Shown: piece by piece, positions 54,454 through 63,285 of the stretch
Numbering within the stretch: the stretch's first letter is position 1
How the letters are laid out: each line of letters starts with the position of its first letter
From: Derxia lacustris
GTDB lineage: Bacteria > Pseudomonadota > Gammaproteobacteria > Burkholderiales > Burkholderiaceae_E
NCBI RefSeq assembly: GCF_002105195.1
Contig: NZ_MUHU01000031.1
Coordinates: forward strand, 62,001-126,000
Direction: 5' to 3'
Length of the DNA stretch: 64,000 nucleotides
Program-made: the position numbers and the translations under genes
The notes under the pieces: model-generated
Databases searched by the model: none
The model's input: only the letters and a program-made list of their open reading frames with translations
Told to the model about the DNA's origin: nothing

Positions 54454-56000
54454 CCACGGCCGCGCCCGAACGCCGCGTCTTCATCGACCTGGAGACGACC
54501 GGCCTCGCGCCGGACCGGGCGCGCATCACCGAGATCGCGCTGATCGAGGACGGGCCCGACGGCCCGCGCGAATGGACCACGCTGGTCGATCCGGGCCAGC
54601 CGATTCCGCCCGAGATCGAATTCCTCACCGGCATTTCGAGCGCGCTGCTGCGCGGCGCGCCGCGCTTCGAGCAGGTGGCCGCCGAGCTGCTCGCGCGCAT
54701 CGACGGCGCGGTGCTGGTGGCGCACAACGCGCGCTTCGATCACGCCTTTCTCAAGGCCGAATTCGCGCGCGCCGGGCTGGCCTTCCGCGCCAGGACGCTG
54801 TGCACGGCGCGGCTCGCGCGGCTGCTGGAGCCGGAGGCGGCCGGCGGGCACGGGCTGGATGCGCTGATTGCGCGGCACGGGCTGGCGCTGGCGGCGTCGG
54901 CGGGCGCTGCGCCGGCGGATGCGGCGTTGGCGGATGCGGCCCAGGCAGATGCGGCGCAGGCGGGCGAGGCCGCCGCCACGCCGGCCGCCGCCACACTCGC
55001 ACGCCACGCCATTACCCGCCACCGCGCCCTCGGCGATGCCCACTTCTGCCGCGCCTATCTGCTGCATGCCGGGCGCGTCCACGGCGCGGCGGCGCTCGAT
55101 GCCGCCATCGCCCGGCTGCTCAAGCGCCCGAGCCTGCCGACCCATCTGCCGCCCGATGCGCTCGACGCGATTCCGCATGCGCCGGGCGTCTATCTGTTCC
55201 ACGGCCTCAATCCGCAGCCGATCTACATCGGCCGCAGCATCGATCTGCGCGACCGCGTCGGCAGCCATTTCACCAACGACCACCGCCATCCGCGCGAGCT
55301 GCGCATCGCCCAGGAAGTGCGCCGGATCGAATGGCAGACCTGCGCCGGCGAATTCGCCACCCGGCTGCGCGAATGGCAGCTCATCGGCGAGCGGCTGCCG
55401 GCGCACAACCAGGCGCTGCGGCGCCAGCAGGGCCAGATCGCGCTGCGCCTGGGCGACGACGGCCGGCTGGTCTATGCCAAGGCCGCCGCGCTCGAAGCGC
55501 TGCTGCTGGCGCGCGATCACGCCGGCCATGCGCGCCATGCCGGGCCGTTCGCCAACCGCGCGGCGGCGCGGCGCTGGCTGGCCGCCGAGGCGCCGGCGCG
55601 CGGCCTGTGCCTGGCCGTGCTCGGGCTCGAAAAGCGCAGCCGTGCCGACGCGCCCTGCTTCAACCGCCAGCTCGGCCGCTGCGCCGGCGCCTGCACCGGC
55701 GCCCAGCCGGCCGACGAGCACCGCGCCCAGGTGCAGGCGCTGCTGGCCGAGCGCGCGCTGCCGGCCTGGCCGTTTGCGCACGACCTGTTCTTCGCCATCG
55801 AATTCGGCGCCCATCCGGCCGCGCCGGCGCGCGCGGTGCAGGTCTTCGACCGCTGGTGCTGGCTGGGTACAGCCGCCAGCCCGGCCGAAATCGAAGCGCT
55901 GCTGGCGACGGCGCCGCGCCGCTATGCATTTGAGCCAGCGCGCTGGTTGTCTGCATTCCTTGCAACCGAAGGACAAAACTGCCCATTCGGTCACGCATAA
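54450..56000 (+). CDS. DEDDh exonuclease fused to GIY-YIG nuclease (DnaQ-Cho type)
   Basis: 516 residues in two nuclease parts. First a DnaQ-like 3'-5' exonuclease: VFIDLETTGLAPDRARITEI (ExoI), LVAHNARFDHAFLKAEF (ExoII), and HRALGDAHFCRAYLLH (ExoIII, HxxxxD). Then a UvrC/Cho-like GIY-YIG domain: APGVYLFHGLNPQPIYIGRS, IDLRDRVGSHF and later CFNRQLGRCAGACTG. Between them an Ala/Asp repeat linker (about 150-185). Such fusions are known in actinobacteria and betaproteobacteria and are thought to act in nucleotide excision repair. No ATG, GTG or TTG exists in frame for at least 150 bases before ExoI. The apparent start is CTG at 54450 overlapping the preceding TGA. Confidence 0.85.
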   Translation: MTTAAPERRVFIDLETTGLAPDRARITEIALIEDGPDGPREWTTLVDPGQPIPPEIEFLTGISSALLRGAPRFEQVAAELLARIDGAVLVAHNARFDHAFLKAEFARAGLAFRARTLCTARLARLLEPEAAGGHGLDALIARHGLALAASAGAAPADAALADAAQADAAQAGEAAATPAAATLARHAITRHRALGDAHFCRAYLLHAGRVHGAAALDAAIARLLKRPSLPTHLPPDALDAIPHAPGVYLFHGLNPQPIYIGRSIDLRDRVGSHFTNDHRHPRELRIAQEVRRIEWQTCAGEFATRLREWQLIGERLPAHNQALRRQQGQIALRLGDDGRLVYAKAAALEALLLARDHAGHARHAGPFANRAAARRWLAAEAPARGLCLAVLGLEKRSRADAPCFNRQLGRCAGACTGAQPADEHRAQVQALLAERALPAWPFAHDLFFAIEFGAHPAAPARAVQVFDRWCWLGTAASPAEIEALLATAPRRYAFEPARWLSAFLATEGQNCPFGHA

Positions 56001-56060
56001 TCAGGTGTTACCGCCGGTAAGCAACCGCTAACGGCGTGGCAACTCCTCCGCAACCGCCGC

Positions 56061-59000
56061 ATGGCTTCGATCCCCGCCAAGTTCGATCTGCCCGACAGCC
56101 GCCGCGCCTTGCCGCGCGAACGGTTGCTGGCGGCCGTCGACCTGGCCTTCGACAGCGCGCGCTGCGTCTGGATCTGCGCCGAGCCGGGCAGCGGCAAGAC
56201 CACGCTGGCGGCGAGCTGGCCGGCCACGCGCAACCGGCCCGCCGCCTGGTATCGGATCGATCCGGGCGATGCCGACACGGCGGTCTTCACCGAGGACTTC
56301 GCCGCCATGCTCGGCTGGCATGGCGCCGCCGAGCCGCCGCGCGCCAAGAGCCGGCGCGCCGCGCCGCCCGCACCGCCGCTGCCGGTCTGGGATCCGACCC
56401 AGGCCGCCGAGGCCGAAGTGTTTCTGCGGCGCTATTTCCGCGCCGCCTTCGCGCGGCTGCCCGAGGGCGCGGTGCTGGTCTTCGACAATGCGCAGGAGAT
56501 GGCGCCGGAGCGCTTCGACCGGCTGTTCGCGCTCGCGCTCGACGAGGCGCCGGCGGATCGCCGCTTCATCGTCACCAGCCATGCGCGGCCCGGCGCGGCG
56601 CTGGCGCGCGCGCAAAGCAAGGGCCTGATCGAGGTGCTGGTCGAGCAGGCGCTGCGGTTTACCGTGGACGAGACCGCCGCGCTCATCGCCGCCCGCACGC
56701 GCGGCGGCGCCGACGCCGGCCGCGCCGCCGAGGTGCATGGCGCGACGCGCGGCTGGGCCGCCGGCATCGTGATGCTGGGCGCGAGCGGCATGAGCGCGCT
56801 CGCCGGCCTGGGCGACGCCGCATCGGCGGAGGCCGAGAAGCGCGAGCGCGAGGCGCTGGTGGCGCGCTGGTTCGCCACCGAGGTCGACGAGCGGCTCGAC
56901 GAGGCCACCCGCGCGCTGCTGTCGGCGGTGGCGCTGATGGGCGAGTTCAGCGCCGCCAGCGCGGTCGCGCTCAGCGGCCGCGAAGACGCGCCGGCGCTGC
57001 TCGACGCGCTCGCCGAGCGCCATCTGTTCGTGCAGCGCCACGGCGGGCCGCGCCCGGTCTACGAGCTGCACGGCCTGTTCCGGCGCCATCTGCGCGAACG
57101 GCTCGATGCCGATGCCGCGCGCGCCGGCTATCTGCCGACGCTGGCCGCGCTGGTCAAGGAGCAGCGGCTCGACGAAGCCATCGACCTGGCGCTCGACTTT
57201 GCCGACGAGGGCGCCGCGATCTCGCTGCTGGAGCTGGGCGCCGAAGGCTTTGCGCGCGCCGGCCGGGTCGAGCGGCTGCAAGGCTGGCTGGCCCGGCTGC
57301 CGCGCCAGCCGCTCGGCGAGCGCGGCTGGCTCGCCTACTGGATCGGCATGGCGACGGTGCAGGTCGACGAGATCGAGGCGCGCGGCTGGTTCGAGCTGGC
57401 GTTCGCACGCTTTCGCGCCGACGGCGATGCGGCCGGGCTCACCTCGGCGATCTGCGCCGCGCTGTTCGCCTACAACGCCGACTGGGGCAGCTTCGAGGCG
57501 CTGGCCAGCTGGCGCGCGCGCGCCGCCGAGCATCTGCCCAACTTCGCCACGCTCGACGATCCGATCATCCGGCTGCGCGCCGGCGTGGCCCGCATCTGCG
57601 CCGCGCTGCTCGCCGACCCGATCGACCTCGACAGCGCCGAGGTGCGCGCCGCCGCCGACGCGCTGCATGCGCTGCTGTCGGCGCCCGCGCCCGCCACCGA
57701 CGCCACCGAGCGCTGCATCGCCAGCCAGATCCTGGTCGAGTACGCCGACCTCGAATCGCGGCTGGAGTGGATCACGCCGATCGTCGGCATCACGCTCGCG
57801 TCGTTCGCCGCCGAGCGCGTCAGCGAGCTGCGGCGCGGGCGCTGGTATCTGTCGCTGGCCAACGCCTACTTCCATCACAACCAGCCGGCACGCGAAGCCG
57901 AAATGCTCGCCACCGTGCGCGCGCTGGTCGCCGAATCGCGGCTGCGGCTGCTGGAGACCGGCCTGCTCAATTGCGAGGCCCAGCAGCTGCTGGCGGCCGG
58001 CGATCTGGTCGCCACCGAGGCCAAGCTCGACGAACTCGGCCGTCACATCGACCCCAAGCGGCCGCTGCTGATGGGCTTCTTCTATTACAACTTCCGCAGC
58101 CGGCTGCACCTGATGGCCGGCCGCTTCGCCCAGGCGCGCGAAAACATCGATCTGGCGCTCGACGCCGCCCGCCGCGCCGACCTGAGCCTGGGCCGGCAGA
58201 TGCCGATCCAGCTCACGCTGGCCTATGCCCACATCGGCGAAGGCAATCTCGACGCCGCCGGCGCCATCTTCGCCAGCCTCGGCGCCACCATCACCGGCAA
58301 GCAGGCGCTCGGCCTGGCCGCCATGCTCGACTGCTGCCATGCGCTGGCCGCGATGCGCGCCGGCGCCGATCCCGAGCCGGCATTGCGTGCCGCCTTTCCG
58401 CGCCTGCGCGAGATGGGCATGCCGATGGTGATGCGGCCGCTGCCGGCGGTGGTTGCAAGCCTTTGCAGCGCCGCGCTGCGGCTCGGCATCGAGCCCGAGT
58501 TCGCGCGCGAGATGGTGCGCGCGCGCCGCCTGCCCGCGCCCGCCGATGCCGACGAGAGCTGGCCCTGGCCGGTGCGGCTGCGCTGCTTCGATGGCTTCGA
58601 GGTGCTGATCGACGGCGCGCCGCTCAAGCTCGGCGCCAAGGCGCCCAAGAAGCCGCTGGAGCTGCTCAAGTACCTGGCCAGCCGGCCCGGCCGCCAGTCC
58701 GAGGTGACCACGCTGCTGGCCGCCTGCTGGCCCGAGGCCGACGGCGACTCGGCGCGCGCCTCGTTCGACATGACGGTGTCGCGGCTGCGCAAGCTGCTCG
58801 GCCGGGCCGAGGCGGTGATCGTCGGCGAGGGCCGGGTGTCGCTCGATGCCGAGCTGGTCTGGCCCGACAGCGTCGGCTTCGATCTGCTGGTCGAGGCGGT
58901 GCGCTCGGGCACGGCCGCGCCGGGGCTGCTGGCGACCCGGCTGCTGGCGCTGTATCGCGGCAACTTCCTCGGCGACGAGGCCGAGGCGCCGTGGATGGTC

Positions 59001-59285
59001 GAAGCGCGCGAGCGCTATCGCGCCGGCTTCGTGAAGAGCGTCGAGCGGCTGTGCGAGCAACTGCGCCAGCGCAACGAGCTGGACGCGGCGGTACTGCTCG
59101 GCGAACGCGCGGTCGAAGCCGAACCGCTGGCCGAGGGCGTGTACGGCCAGCTCATCCGCGCGCTGCTCGCACTTGGCCGCGAAGCCGATGCGCGTCGCGC
59201 CTATCGCCGCTGCGAGCAGATGCTGTCGGTGATGCTCGGGCTCAAGCCGTCAGCCGCGCTCACCGCGCTGATCCAGCCGCGCTGA
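56061..59285 (+). CDS. large transcriptional regulator with P-loop ATPase, repeat region and BTAD output domain
   Basis: 1074 residues. N-terminal NTPase of the MalT/STAND kind: WICAEPGSGKTTLAASWPAT (P-loop 43-48), VLVFDNAQEMAPERFDRLF (Walker B) and RFIVTSHARPGAAL. The long middle (about 330-830) is made of helical repeats like those of MalT. The C-terminal 240 residues are an OmpR-like winged helix plus BTAD: LRCFDGFEVLIDGAPLKLGA, KKPLELLKYLASRPGRQSE and RASFDMTVSRLRKLLGRAEA, then AVEAEPLAEGVYGQLIRALL. It should bind DNA through the winged helix when a ligand and ATP open the STAND module. No pathway genes lie beside it, so the target regulon is unknown. Full length; starts at ATG 56061. Confidence 0.88.
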   Translation: MASIPAKFDLPDSRRALPRERLLAAVDLAFDSARCVWICAEPGSGKTTLAASWPATRNRPAAWYRIDPGDADTAVFTEDFAAMLGWHGAAEPPRAKSRRAAPPAPPLPVWDPTQAAEAEVFLRRYFRAAFARLPEGAVLVFDNAQEMAPERFDRLFALALDEAPADRRFIVTSHARPGAALARAQSKGLIEVLVEQALRFTVDETAALIAARTRGGADAGRAAEVHGATRGWAAGIVMLGASGMSALAGLGDAASAEAEKREREALVARWFATEVDERLDEATRALLSAVALMGEFSAASAVALSGREDAPALLDALAERHLFVQRHGGPRPVYELHGLFRRHLRERLDADAARAGYLPTLAALVKEQRLDEAIDLALDFADEGAAISLLELGAEGFARAGRVERLQGWLARLPRQPLGERGWLAYWIGMATVQVDEIEARGWFELAFARFRADGDAAGLTSAICAALFAYNADWGSFEALASWRARAAEHLPNFATLDDPIIRLRAGVARICAALLADPIDLDSAEVRAAADALHALLSAPAPATDATERCIASQILVEYADLESRLEWITPIVGITLASFAAERVSELRRGRWYLSLANAYFHHNQPAREAEMLATVRALVAESRLRLLETGLLNCEAQQLLAAGDLVATEAKLDELGRHIDPKRPLLMGFFYYNFRSRLHLMAGRFAQARENIDLALDAARRADLSLGRQMPIQLTLAYAHIGEGNLDAAGAIFASLGATITGKQALGLAAMLDCCHALAAMRAGADPEPALRAAFPRLREMGMPMVMRPLPAVVASLCSAALRLGIEPEFAREMVRARRLPAPADADESWPWPVRLRCFDGFEVLIDGAPLKLGAKAPKKPLELLKYLASRPGRQSEVTTLLAACWPEADGDSARASFDMTVSRLRKLLGRAEAVIVGEGRVSLDAELVWPDSVGFDLLVEAVRSGTAAPGLLATRLLALYRGNFLGDEAEAPWMVEARERYRAGFVKSVERLCEQLRQRNELDAAVLLGERAVEAEPLAEGVYGQLIRALLALGREADARRAYRRCEQMLSVMLGLKPSAALTALIQPR

Positions 59286-59447
59286 CGCAGGCGTGCGCCG
59301 TGCGCCGCGACACGCCGTTACCCGGCGGACGCGATTGCCCGGCTTGTCCGCGCGCGCCGCCGGCTGCTAGCGTGCGCCTTCAGGCACGCCGGTGTCACGC
59401 CGGCACCGGCCTCCCGTCCAACGCGGACTCCCTCATTTCTCGCATCC

Positions 59448-59897
59448 ATGGCAACCAAGAAGAAACCCCCCAAGAAGACCGACTCGGCCATCCTGCACAC
59501 CGTGTGGGTCGATGGCGTCAATTCCGGCACCAAGAGGCTGTTGCCCGATCGTCCGAAGGACGACGACAAGAAGCTGCTCAAGCTGTTCAAGGCGCTGCAC
59601 AAGGCCCAGTCGCAGGCGCTCGAAGCGGTCGAAGGCATCGTTGCCATCCGCAAGACCGAAGCCGACGTGGCCGGCGACGAAACCAAGCTCGCGTCCTGCG
59701 ATGCCGCCGTCGCCAAGCTCAAGGAAGAAGTCGCGCTGCTCCAGCAGGAGATCGACGAAGCCACCGGCAAGCCGGCCGCCACGCCGGCCGCCGAACCGGC
59801 GCCCGCGCCCGCCAAGCCGGCCGCCAAGAAGGTCGCGGCCAAGAAGGTTGCCGCGAAGAAGGTCGCCGCCAAGAAGACCGGCAAGAAGAAGAGCTGA
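59448..59897 (+). CDS. Lys/Ala-rich nucleoid-like protein
   Basis: 149 residues. Basic start (MATKKKPPKKTDSA), a middle of about 80 residues predicted to be helical coiled coil (LLKLFKALHKAQSQALEAVE, LKEEVALLQQEIDEATGK), and a tail of Ala/Pro then KKVAAKKVAAKKVAAKK and GKKKS. The 5-residue repeat VAAKK is histone H1/AlgP-like and would bind DNA without sequence preference. No enzyme motif. Single gene in a 160-base upstream and 156-base downstream space. It may be a substrate of the SET-domain enzyme at 44697; that is speculation. Confidence 0.75.
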   Translation: MATKKKPPKKTDSAILHTVWVDGVNSGTKRLLPDRPKDDDKKLLKLFKALHKAQSQALEAVEGIVAIRKTEADVAGDETKLASCDAAVAKLKEEVALLQQEIDEATGKPAATPAAEPAPAPAKPAAKKVAAKKVAAKKVAAKKTGKKKS

Positions 59898-59933
59898 TCG
59901 CCGGCGCGACCGCCACCGGTCGCGTCTTGCGAG

Positions 59934-60014
59934 GCCACGGCCCGCAGCGCACTGCCCATCGGCAGCCGTGCTGCGGGCCGTGGCGCTTGTGGCGGCCGCG
60001 TTGCGGGCCGTGGC
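59934..60014. terminator. 15-bp perfect inverted repeat with an extra direct copy of one arm
   Basis: GCCACGGCCCGCAGC (59934-59948) pairs with GCTGCGGGCCGTGGC (59970-59984) across 21 bases. The 13 bases TGCGGGCCGTGGC recur at 60002-60014, exactly 30 bases after the first copy, so two right arms compete for one left arm. It starts 37 bases after the lysine-rich gene and ends 40 before the GNAT gene. No T tract. A transcript-end or processing hairpin is most likely. Confidence 0.5.
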
Positions 60015-60053
60015 GTGCACACTCGCGGCCGTCATCCACTTCGCGCCACGGCC

Positions 60054-60566
60054 ATGCAAAGCCTTTCCGAGTCTTCCCGTTTCAGCATCGCTGCCGCCAC
60101 GCCGGCCGATTGCGCCGATCTCGTCGCGCTGATCGCCGGCCTGGCCGAGTACGAGCAGCTCACGCATCTGCTGGAGGTGACGCCGGCCGCGCTGCATGAG
60201 CATCTGTTCGGCGCGCAGCCGAGTGCCGAGGCGGCGATTGCGCGCGACGCCGACGGCAGCGCGCTCGGCTTCGCGCTGTGGTTCCGCAACTTCTCGACCT
60301 TTCTCGGCAAGCCCGGGCTCTACCTCGAAGACCTGTTCGTCGTGCCGGCGGCGCGCGGGCGCGGCGTGGGCAAGGCGCTGATCGGTCATGTCGGCGCGCT
60401 CGCGGTCGAGCGCGGCTGCGGCCGCTTCGAATGGTCGGTGCTCGACTGGAATGCAAGCGCCATCGGCTTCTACGAAAGCCTGGGCGCGACGGTGATGCCC
60501 GAGTGGCGAATCGTGCGCGTGACGGGCGCGGCGCTGGCGGCGTTTGGCCGGCCGGCGGCGCGCTAG
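60054..60566 (+). CDS. GNAT acetyltransferase, diamine N-acetyltransferase-like
   Basis: 170 residues. FSIAAATPADCADLVALIAG at the start, GFALWFRNFSTFLGKPGLYL, EDLFVVPAARGRGVGKALIG (acetyl-CoA loop) and FEWSVLDWNASAIGFYESLG. The 'FxxFST..GKPGLYLEDLFV' pattern is that of the spermidine/spermine (thialysine) acetyltransferase branch, so polyamines or similar amines are the best guess. Complete. Confidence 0.88.
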   Translation: MQSLSESSRFSIAAATPADCADLVALIAGLAEYEQLTHLLEVTPAALHEHLFGAQPSAEAAIARDADGSALGFALWFRNFSTFLGKPGLYLEDLFVVPAARGRGVGKALIGHVGALAVERGCGRFEWSVLDWNASAIGFYESLGATVMPEWRIVRVTGAALAAFGRPAAR

Positions 60567-60625
60567 GCGGACGCCGCCCCAACGCCGGCGCGTTGCTCGT
60601 GCGTCGGGGCCAGCGCCGGCCGGCC

Positions 60626-61102
60626 TCAGTGCTTGTGCATCTCCTCGGCTGGCGCCACGGCCTGCACCGCCAGTTCCACCGTGGTCTCGCCGGCGCGCTC
60701 GAACCTGAGCGTGATCGGCACGCGCTGACCGACGACCAGCGGCTGCTTGAGGTCGAGCAGCATCAGATGCAGACCGCCGGGCTTGAGCTCGACCGCGCCC
60801 TTGGCCGGCAGCTCGATGGCCGCGACCGGCCGCATCCGCGCGACGCCGTCGGCGCCCATTTCATGCGTGTGCAACTCCACGCGCGCCGCCGCCGGCGAGC
60901 TGGCCGCGAGCAGCCGGTCGGCCGTCGCGCCCTCGTTGACCAACTTGACGTAGCCGCCGCCGACCGACTGGCCGGGCACGGTGGCGCGCGCCCACGGATG
61001 ATCGATCTCGATGGCGCCGAGCTTGTATTCATGCGCGAAGGCGGTCGCGGCCAGGCTGGCGACGACAACGGCGCACAGGCGCGCTGCATGGATGAGCTTC
61101 AT
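60626..61102 (-). CDS. periplasmic copper chaperone PCu(A)C
   Basis: 158 residues. Signal peptide LIHAARLCAVVVASLAATAF with cleavage after AFA. The copper site follows the family pattern: VELHTHEMGADGVARMRPVA and GLHLMLLDL (His and Met ligands), and HPWARATVPGQSVGGGYVKL is conserved. A His-Lys-His end may add binding. Such proteins hand Cu(I) to the CuA/CuB sites of cytochrome oxidase. No oxidase assembly gene is adjacent here. Confidence 0.93.
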   Translation of the reverse strand: MKLIHAARLCAVVVASLAATAFAHEYKLGAIEIDHPWARATVPGQSVGGGYVKLVNEGATADRLLAASSPAAARVELHTHEMGADGVARMRPVAAIELPAKGAVELKPGGLHLMLLDLKQPLVVGQRVPITLRFERAGETTVELAVQAVAPAEEMHKH

Positions 61103-61239
61103 GAAAATCCGGGCGAGGTTGCGGAGCCGCGAGCATCGGCCGGCGCGAGGCAGGCGGCAAGTTGCGCCCGCCGCGCGGCGGGCGGGCTGCGCCGATGCCG
61201 CTGCTAAGCTCGCCCGCCGCTCACTTCCCCACTGCCGCC

Positions 61240-61908
61240 ATGCATCTCGTCGAAGGCGTCCGCTTCCGCTGCCACGGCCTGTTCCACGACTGGCGCGCCG
61301 ACCGCGCCGACTTTGCCAAGCGCGCGCTGCTCGACATCGTGCGCAGCGACGCGGGCATCGCGATCGCGCCCGACGGCGGCTGCGCGCCGGCGCCCGACGC
61401 TGTCGTCGCGATGATGAATCCTGGCTCGTCGGCGCCGCTGGCCGGCTTCGGCGGGCTTGAATGGGCCGGCAAGCGCGTGCCGGCCAAGCCGGATTCCGTG
61501 CAGTACCAGGTGATGCGGCTGATGGCCGCGACCGGCTGGCGCCATGTGCGCGTGGTGAATCTGGCCGACATCCGCGCGGCCAAGAGCGCCGACCTCTACG
61601 CGCTGATTGCAGGCGGCGCGGATGCGGCGGCGCTCGGCGCGATCTTCGAAGGCGCCAGCGTGGTCACGCCCGAGGACGCGATCGGCAGTGCGCCGGTCAT
61701 CTGCGCCTGGGGCATGGACAAGCGGCTCGCCGGCCTCGCGCGCAATGCCGATGCGTGGCTGCGGGCGCGCGGCAATCCGCTGCTCGGGCTGCCGGGGGCT
61801 GCGGCGGGGTTTCCGGCGTGGCGCTACCCCAAGCCGGTCGGCAACTGGACGCTGGCGGTGGAATGGCTGGCGGAGATGAAGCGGCAGGCGACGGCGCTGG
61901 CCGGCTGA
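61240..61908 (+). CDS. DUF1643-like protein
   Basis: 222 residues. AVVAMMNPGSSAPLAGF followed by DSVQYQVMRLMAATGWRHVR, VVNLADIRAAKSADLYALIA and PVICAWGMDKRLAGLARNAD. 'MxNPGxxxxxxxDxTxxxxxxxxxxxGxxxxxVxNLxxxRA' is the DUF1643 pattern, here in divergent form. The family is of unknown function. Single gene; the C-terminus LPGAAAGFPAWRYPKPVGNW is a conserved-looking end. Confidence 0.78.
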   Translation: MHLVEGVRFRCHGLFHDWRADRADFAKRALLDIVRSDAGIAIAPDGGCAPAPDAVVAMMNPGSSAPLAGFGGLEWAGKRVPAKPDSVQYQVMRLMAATGWRHVRVVNLADIRAAKSADLYALIAGGADAAALGAIFEGASVVTPEDAIGSAPVICAWGMDKRLAGLARNADAWLRARGNPLLGLPGAAAGFPAWRYPKPVGNWTLAVEWLAEMKRQATALAG

Positions 61909-62003
61909 AGCGCGGGTTTCGCACTGGCTTGGCCCCGGCGCTGACGCAGTGCCGCAACCCGCCGCTTACACTCCGCCCGTCCCCACGCCCATCGGAGTTC
62001 AGC

Positions 62004-63245
62004 ATGGCTGACAGCCCGGCCACGTCCGCCAGCGCATCGGCGCTCGGCTCCCTGCGCATCGACCGCGATCCGCAGCGCGGCACGCCGCCGCGTCGGCGCG
62101 GGCGCTGGAAATGGGCTGTCGGCGCGGTGGTGGTGGCGGCGCTGGTCGGCGCGGCGGTGTTCCGCTCGGTCAACGCGCCGCGCGAGGTGGAATTCGCCAC
62201 CGTCGCGCTGGCTTGGCCGTCCCAGGGCATCACCGAGCTGAACGCTACCGGCCGCGTCGTGGCACAGACGCGCGCCAGCGTGTCGAGCAAGGCCACCGGC
62301 CGGCTCATGGCGCTCAACGTCACCGAAGGCCAGAGCGTGAAGGCCGGCGAAATCCTCGCGCGGCTCGAAAGCGCCGAAGCCGAAGCCGCACGCGAGCAGG
62401 CCGCCGCCGCCATCCGGCAGGCGCGCGCCAACCTCGAACAGGGCGAGGCCGAGCGCATCAACGCCGAAGCCGAACTCAACCGCACGCGCGATCTGGCGCG
62501 GCAGAACTTCGTCTCGCAGAGCGCGGTCGATGCCGCCGCCGCCCGCACCGCCAAGGCGCGCGCCACCATCGGCAGCCTGCGCGCCGCCATCGGCGTGGCC
62601 GAGGCCAACGCCCGCAGCGCCGAGGTCGCCTACGAGTACACGCTGATCCGCGCGCCCTTCGACGGCGTGGTGCTGACCAAGAACGCCAATGTCGGCGACA
62701 TCCTCACGCCGTTCTCGGCGGCGGCCGGCACCACCGGCGCCATCGTCAGCATGGCCGACATGCGCACGCTCGAAGTGGAAGCCGACGTGGCCGAAGGCAG
62801 CCTCGCCAGGATCAAGCCCGAGCAGTCGGCCGAGATCCAGCTCGACGCCTGGCCCGAGCTGCGGCTGGAGGGCCGGGTGAGCCGCATCGTCCCCACCGTC
62901 GACCGCAGCAAGGCGACGCTGCTGGTCAAGGTGAGCTTCGTCGACCATGACCCGCGCGTGCTGCCCGACATGAACGCCAAGATCGCCTTCCTGTCGCGCC
63001 CGCTGACGGCCGCCGAGCGCAAGCCAGTCGTGGCCGTGCGCAGCGAAGCGCTGGCCGAGCGCGACGGCCGGCGCGGCGTGTTCATGGCAGGGGAGGGTGG
63101 CGCGGCGGTCTTCGTGCCGGTGACGGTGGGCGCCGCGCTTGGCGAGCTGGTGCAGATCGAAGGCGTCAAGCCCGGCGACCGCGTGGTGCTCAAGCCCGAT
63201 GCCAAGCTGCACGATGGCGTGGCGGTCGTGGCGCGCAAGAGCTGA
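62004..63245 (+). CDS. HlyD/RND-type periplasmic adaptor protein
   Basis: 413 residues. Basic cytosolic start, one membrane span (WAVGAVVVAALVGAAVFRS), then the membrane-fusion layout: lipoyl half GRLMALNVTEGQSVKAGEIL, a long helical hairpin (about 125-200), second lipoyl half YTLIRAPFDGVVLTKNANVG, and a beta-barrel (ADVAEGSLARIKPEQSAEIQ). This type normally pairs with a MacB-like ABC permease and ATPase to its right. Here tRNA-Arg follows after 40 bases and a cytochrome gene after that, so the partner genes are elsewhere or missing. Complete. Confidence 0.9.
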   Translation: MADSPATSASASALGSLRIDRDPQRGTPPRRRGRWKWAVGAVVVAALVGAAVFRSVNAPREVEFATVALAWPSQGITELNATGRVVAQTRASVSSKATGRLMALNVTEGQSVKAGEILARLESAEAEAAREQAAAAIRQARANLEQGEAERINAEAELNRTRDLARQNFVSQSAVDAAAARTAKARATIGSLRAAIGVAEANARSAEVAYEYTLIRAPFDGVVLTKNANVGDILTPFSAAAGTTGAIVSMADMRTLEVEADVAEGSLARIKPEQSAEIQLDAWPELRLEGRVSRIVPTVDRSKATLLVKVSFVDHDPRVLPDMNAKIAFLSRPLTAAERKPVVAVRSEALAERDGRRGVFMAGEGGAAVFVPVTVGAALGELVQIEGVKPGDRVVLKPDAKLHDGVAVVARKS

Positions 63246-63285
63246 GCGCCAGAACGCCGCAAACAGCGTCAAGTCCTTGATTTGA

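Noticed and set aside
56028..59060. 1010-codon open frame on the minus strand
   Set aside because: It is antisense to the BTAD regulator. It exists because high third-position GC removes stop codons. It has no recognisable domain and is Arg/Gly/Ala-rich noise.
56036..60199. 1387-codon open frame on the plus strand, the longest in the window
   Set aside because: Shadow in another frame of the BTAD regulator, continuing through two further genes. Composition is Arg/Ala-rich with no family motif.
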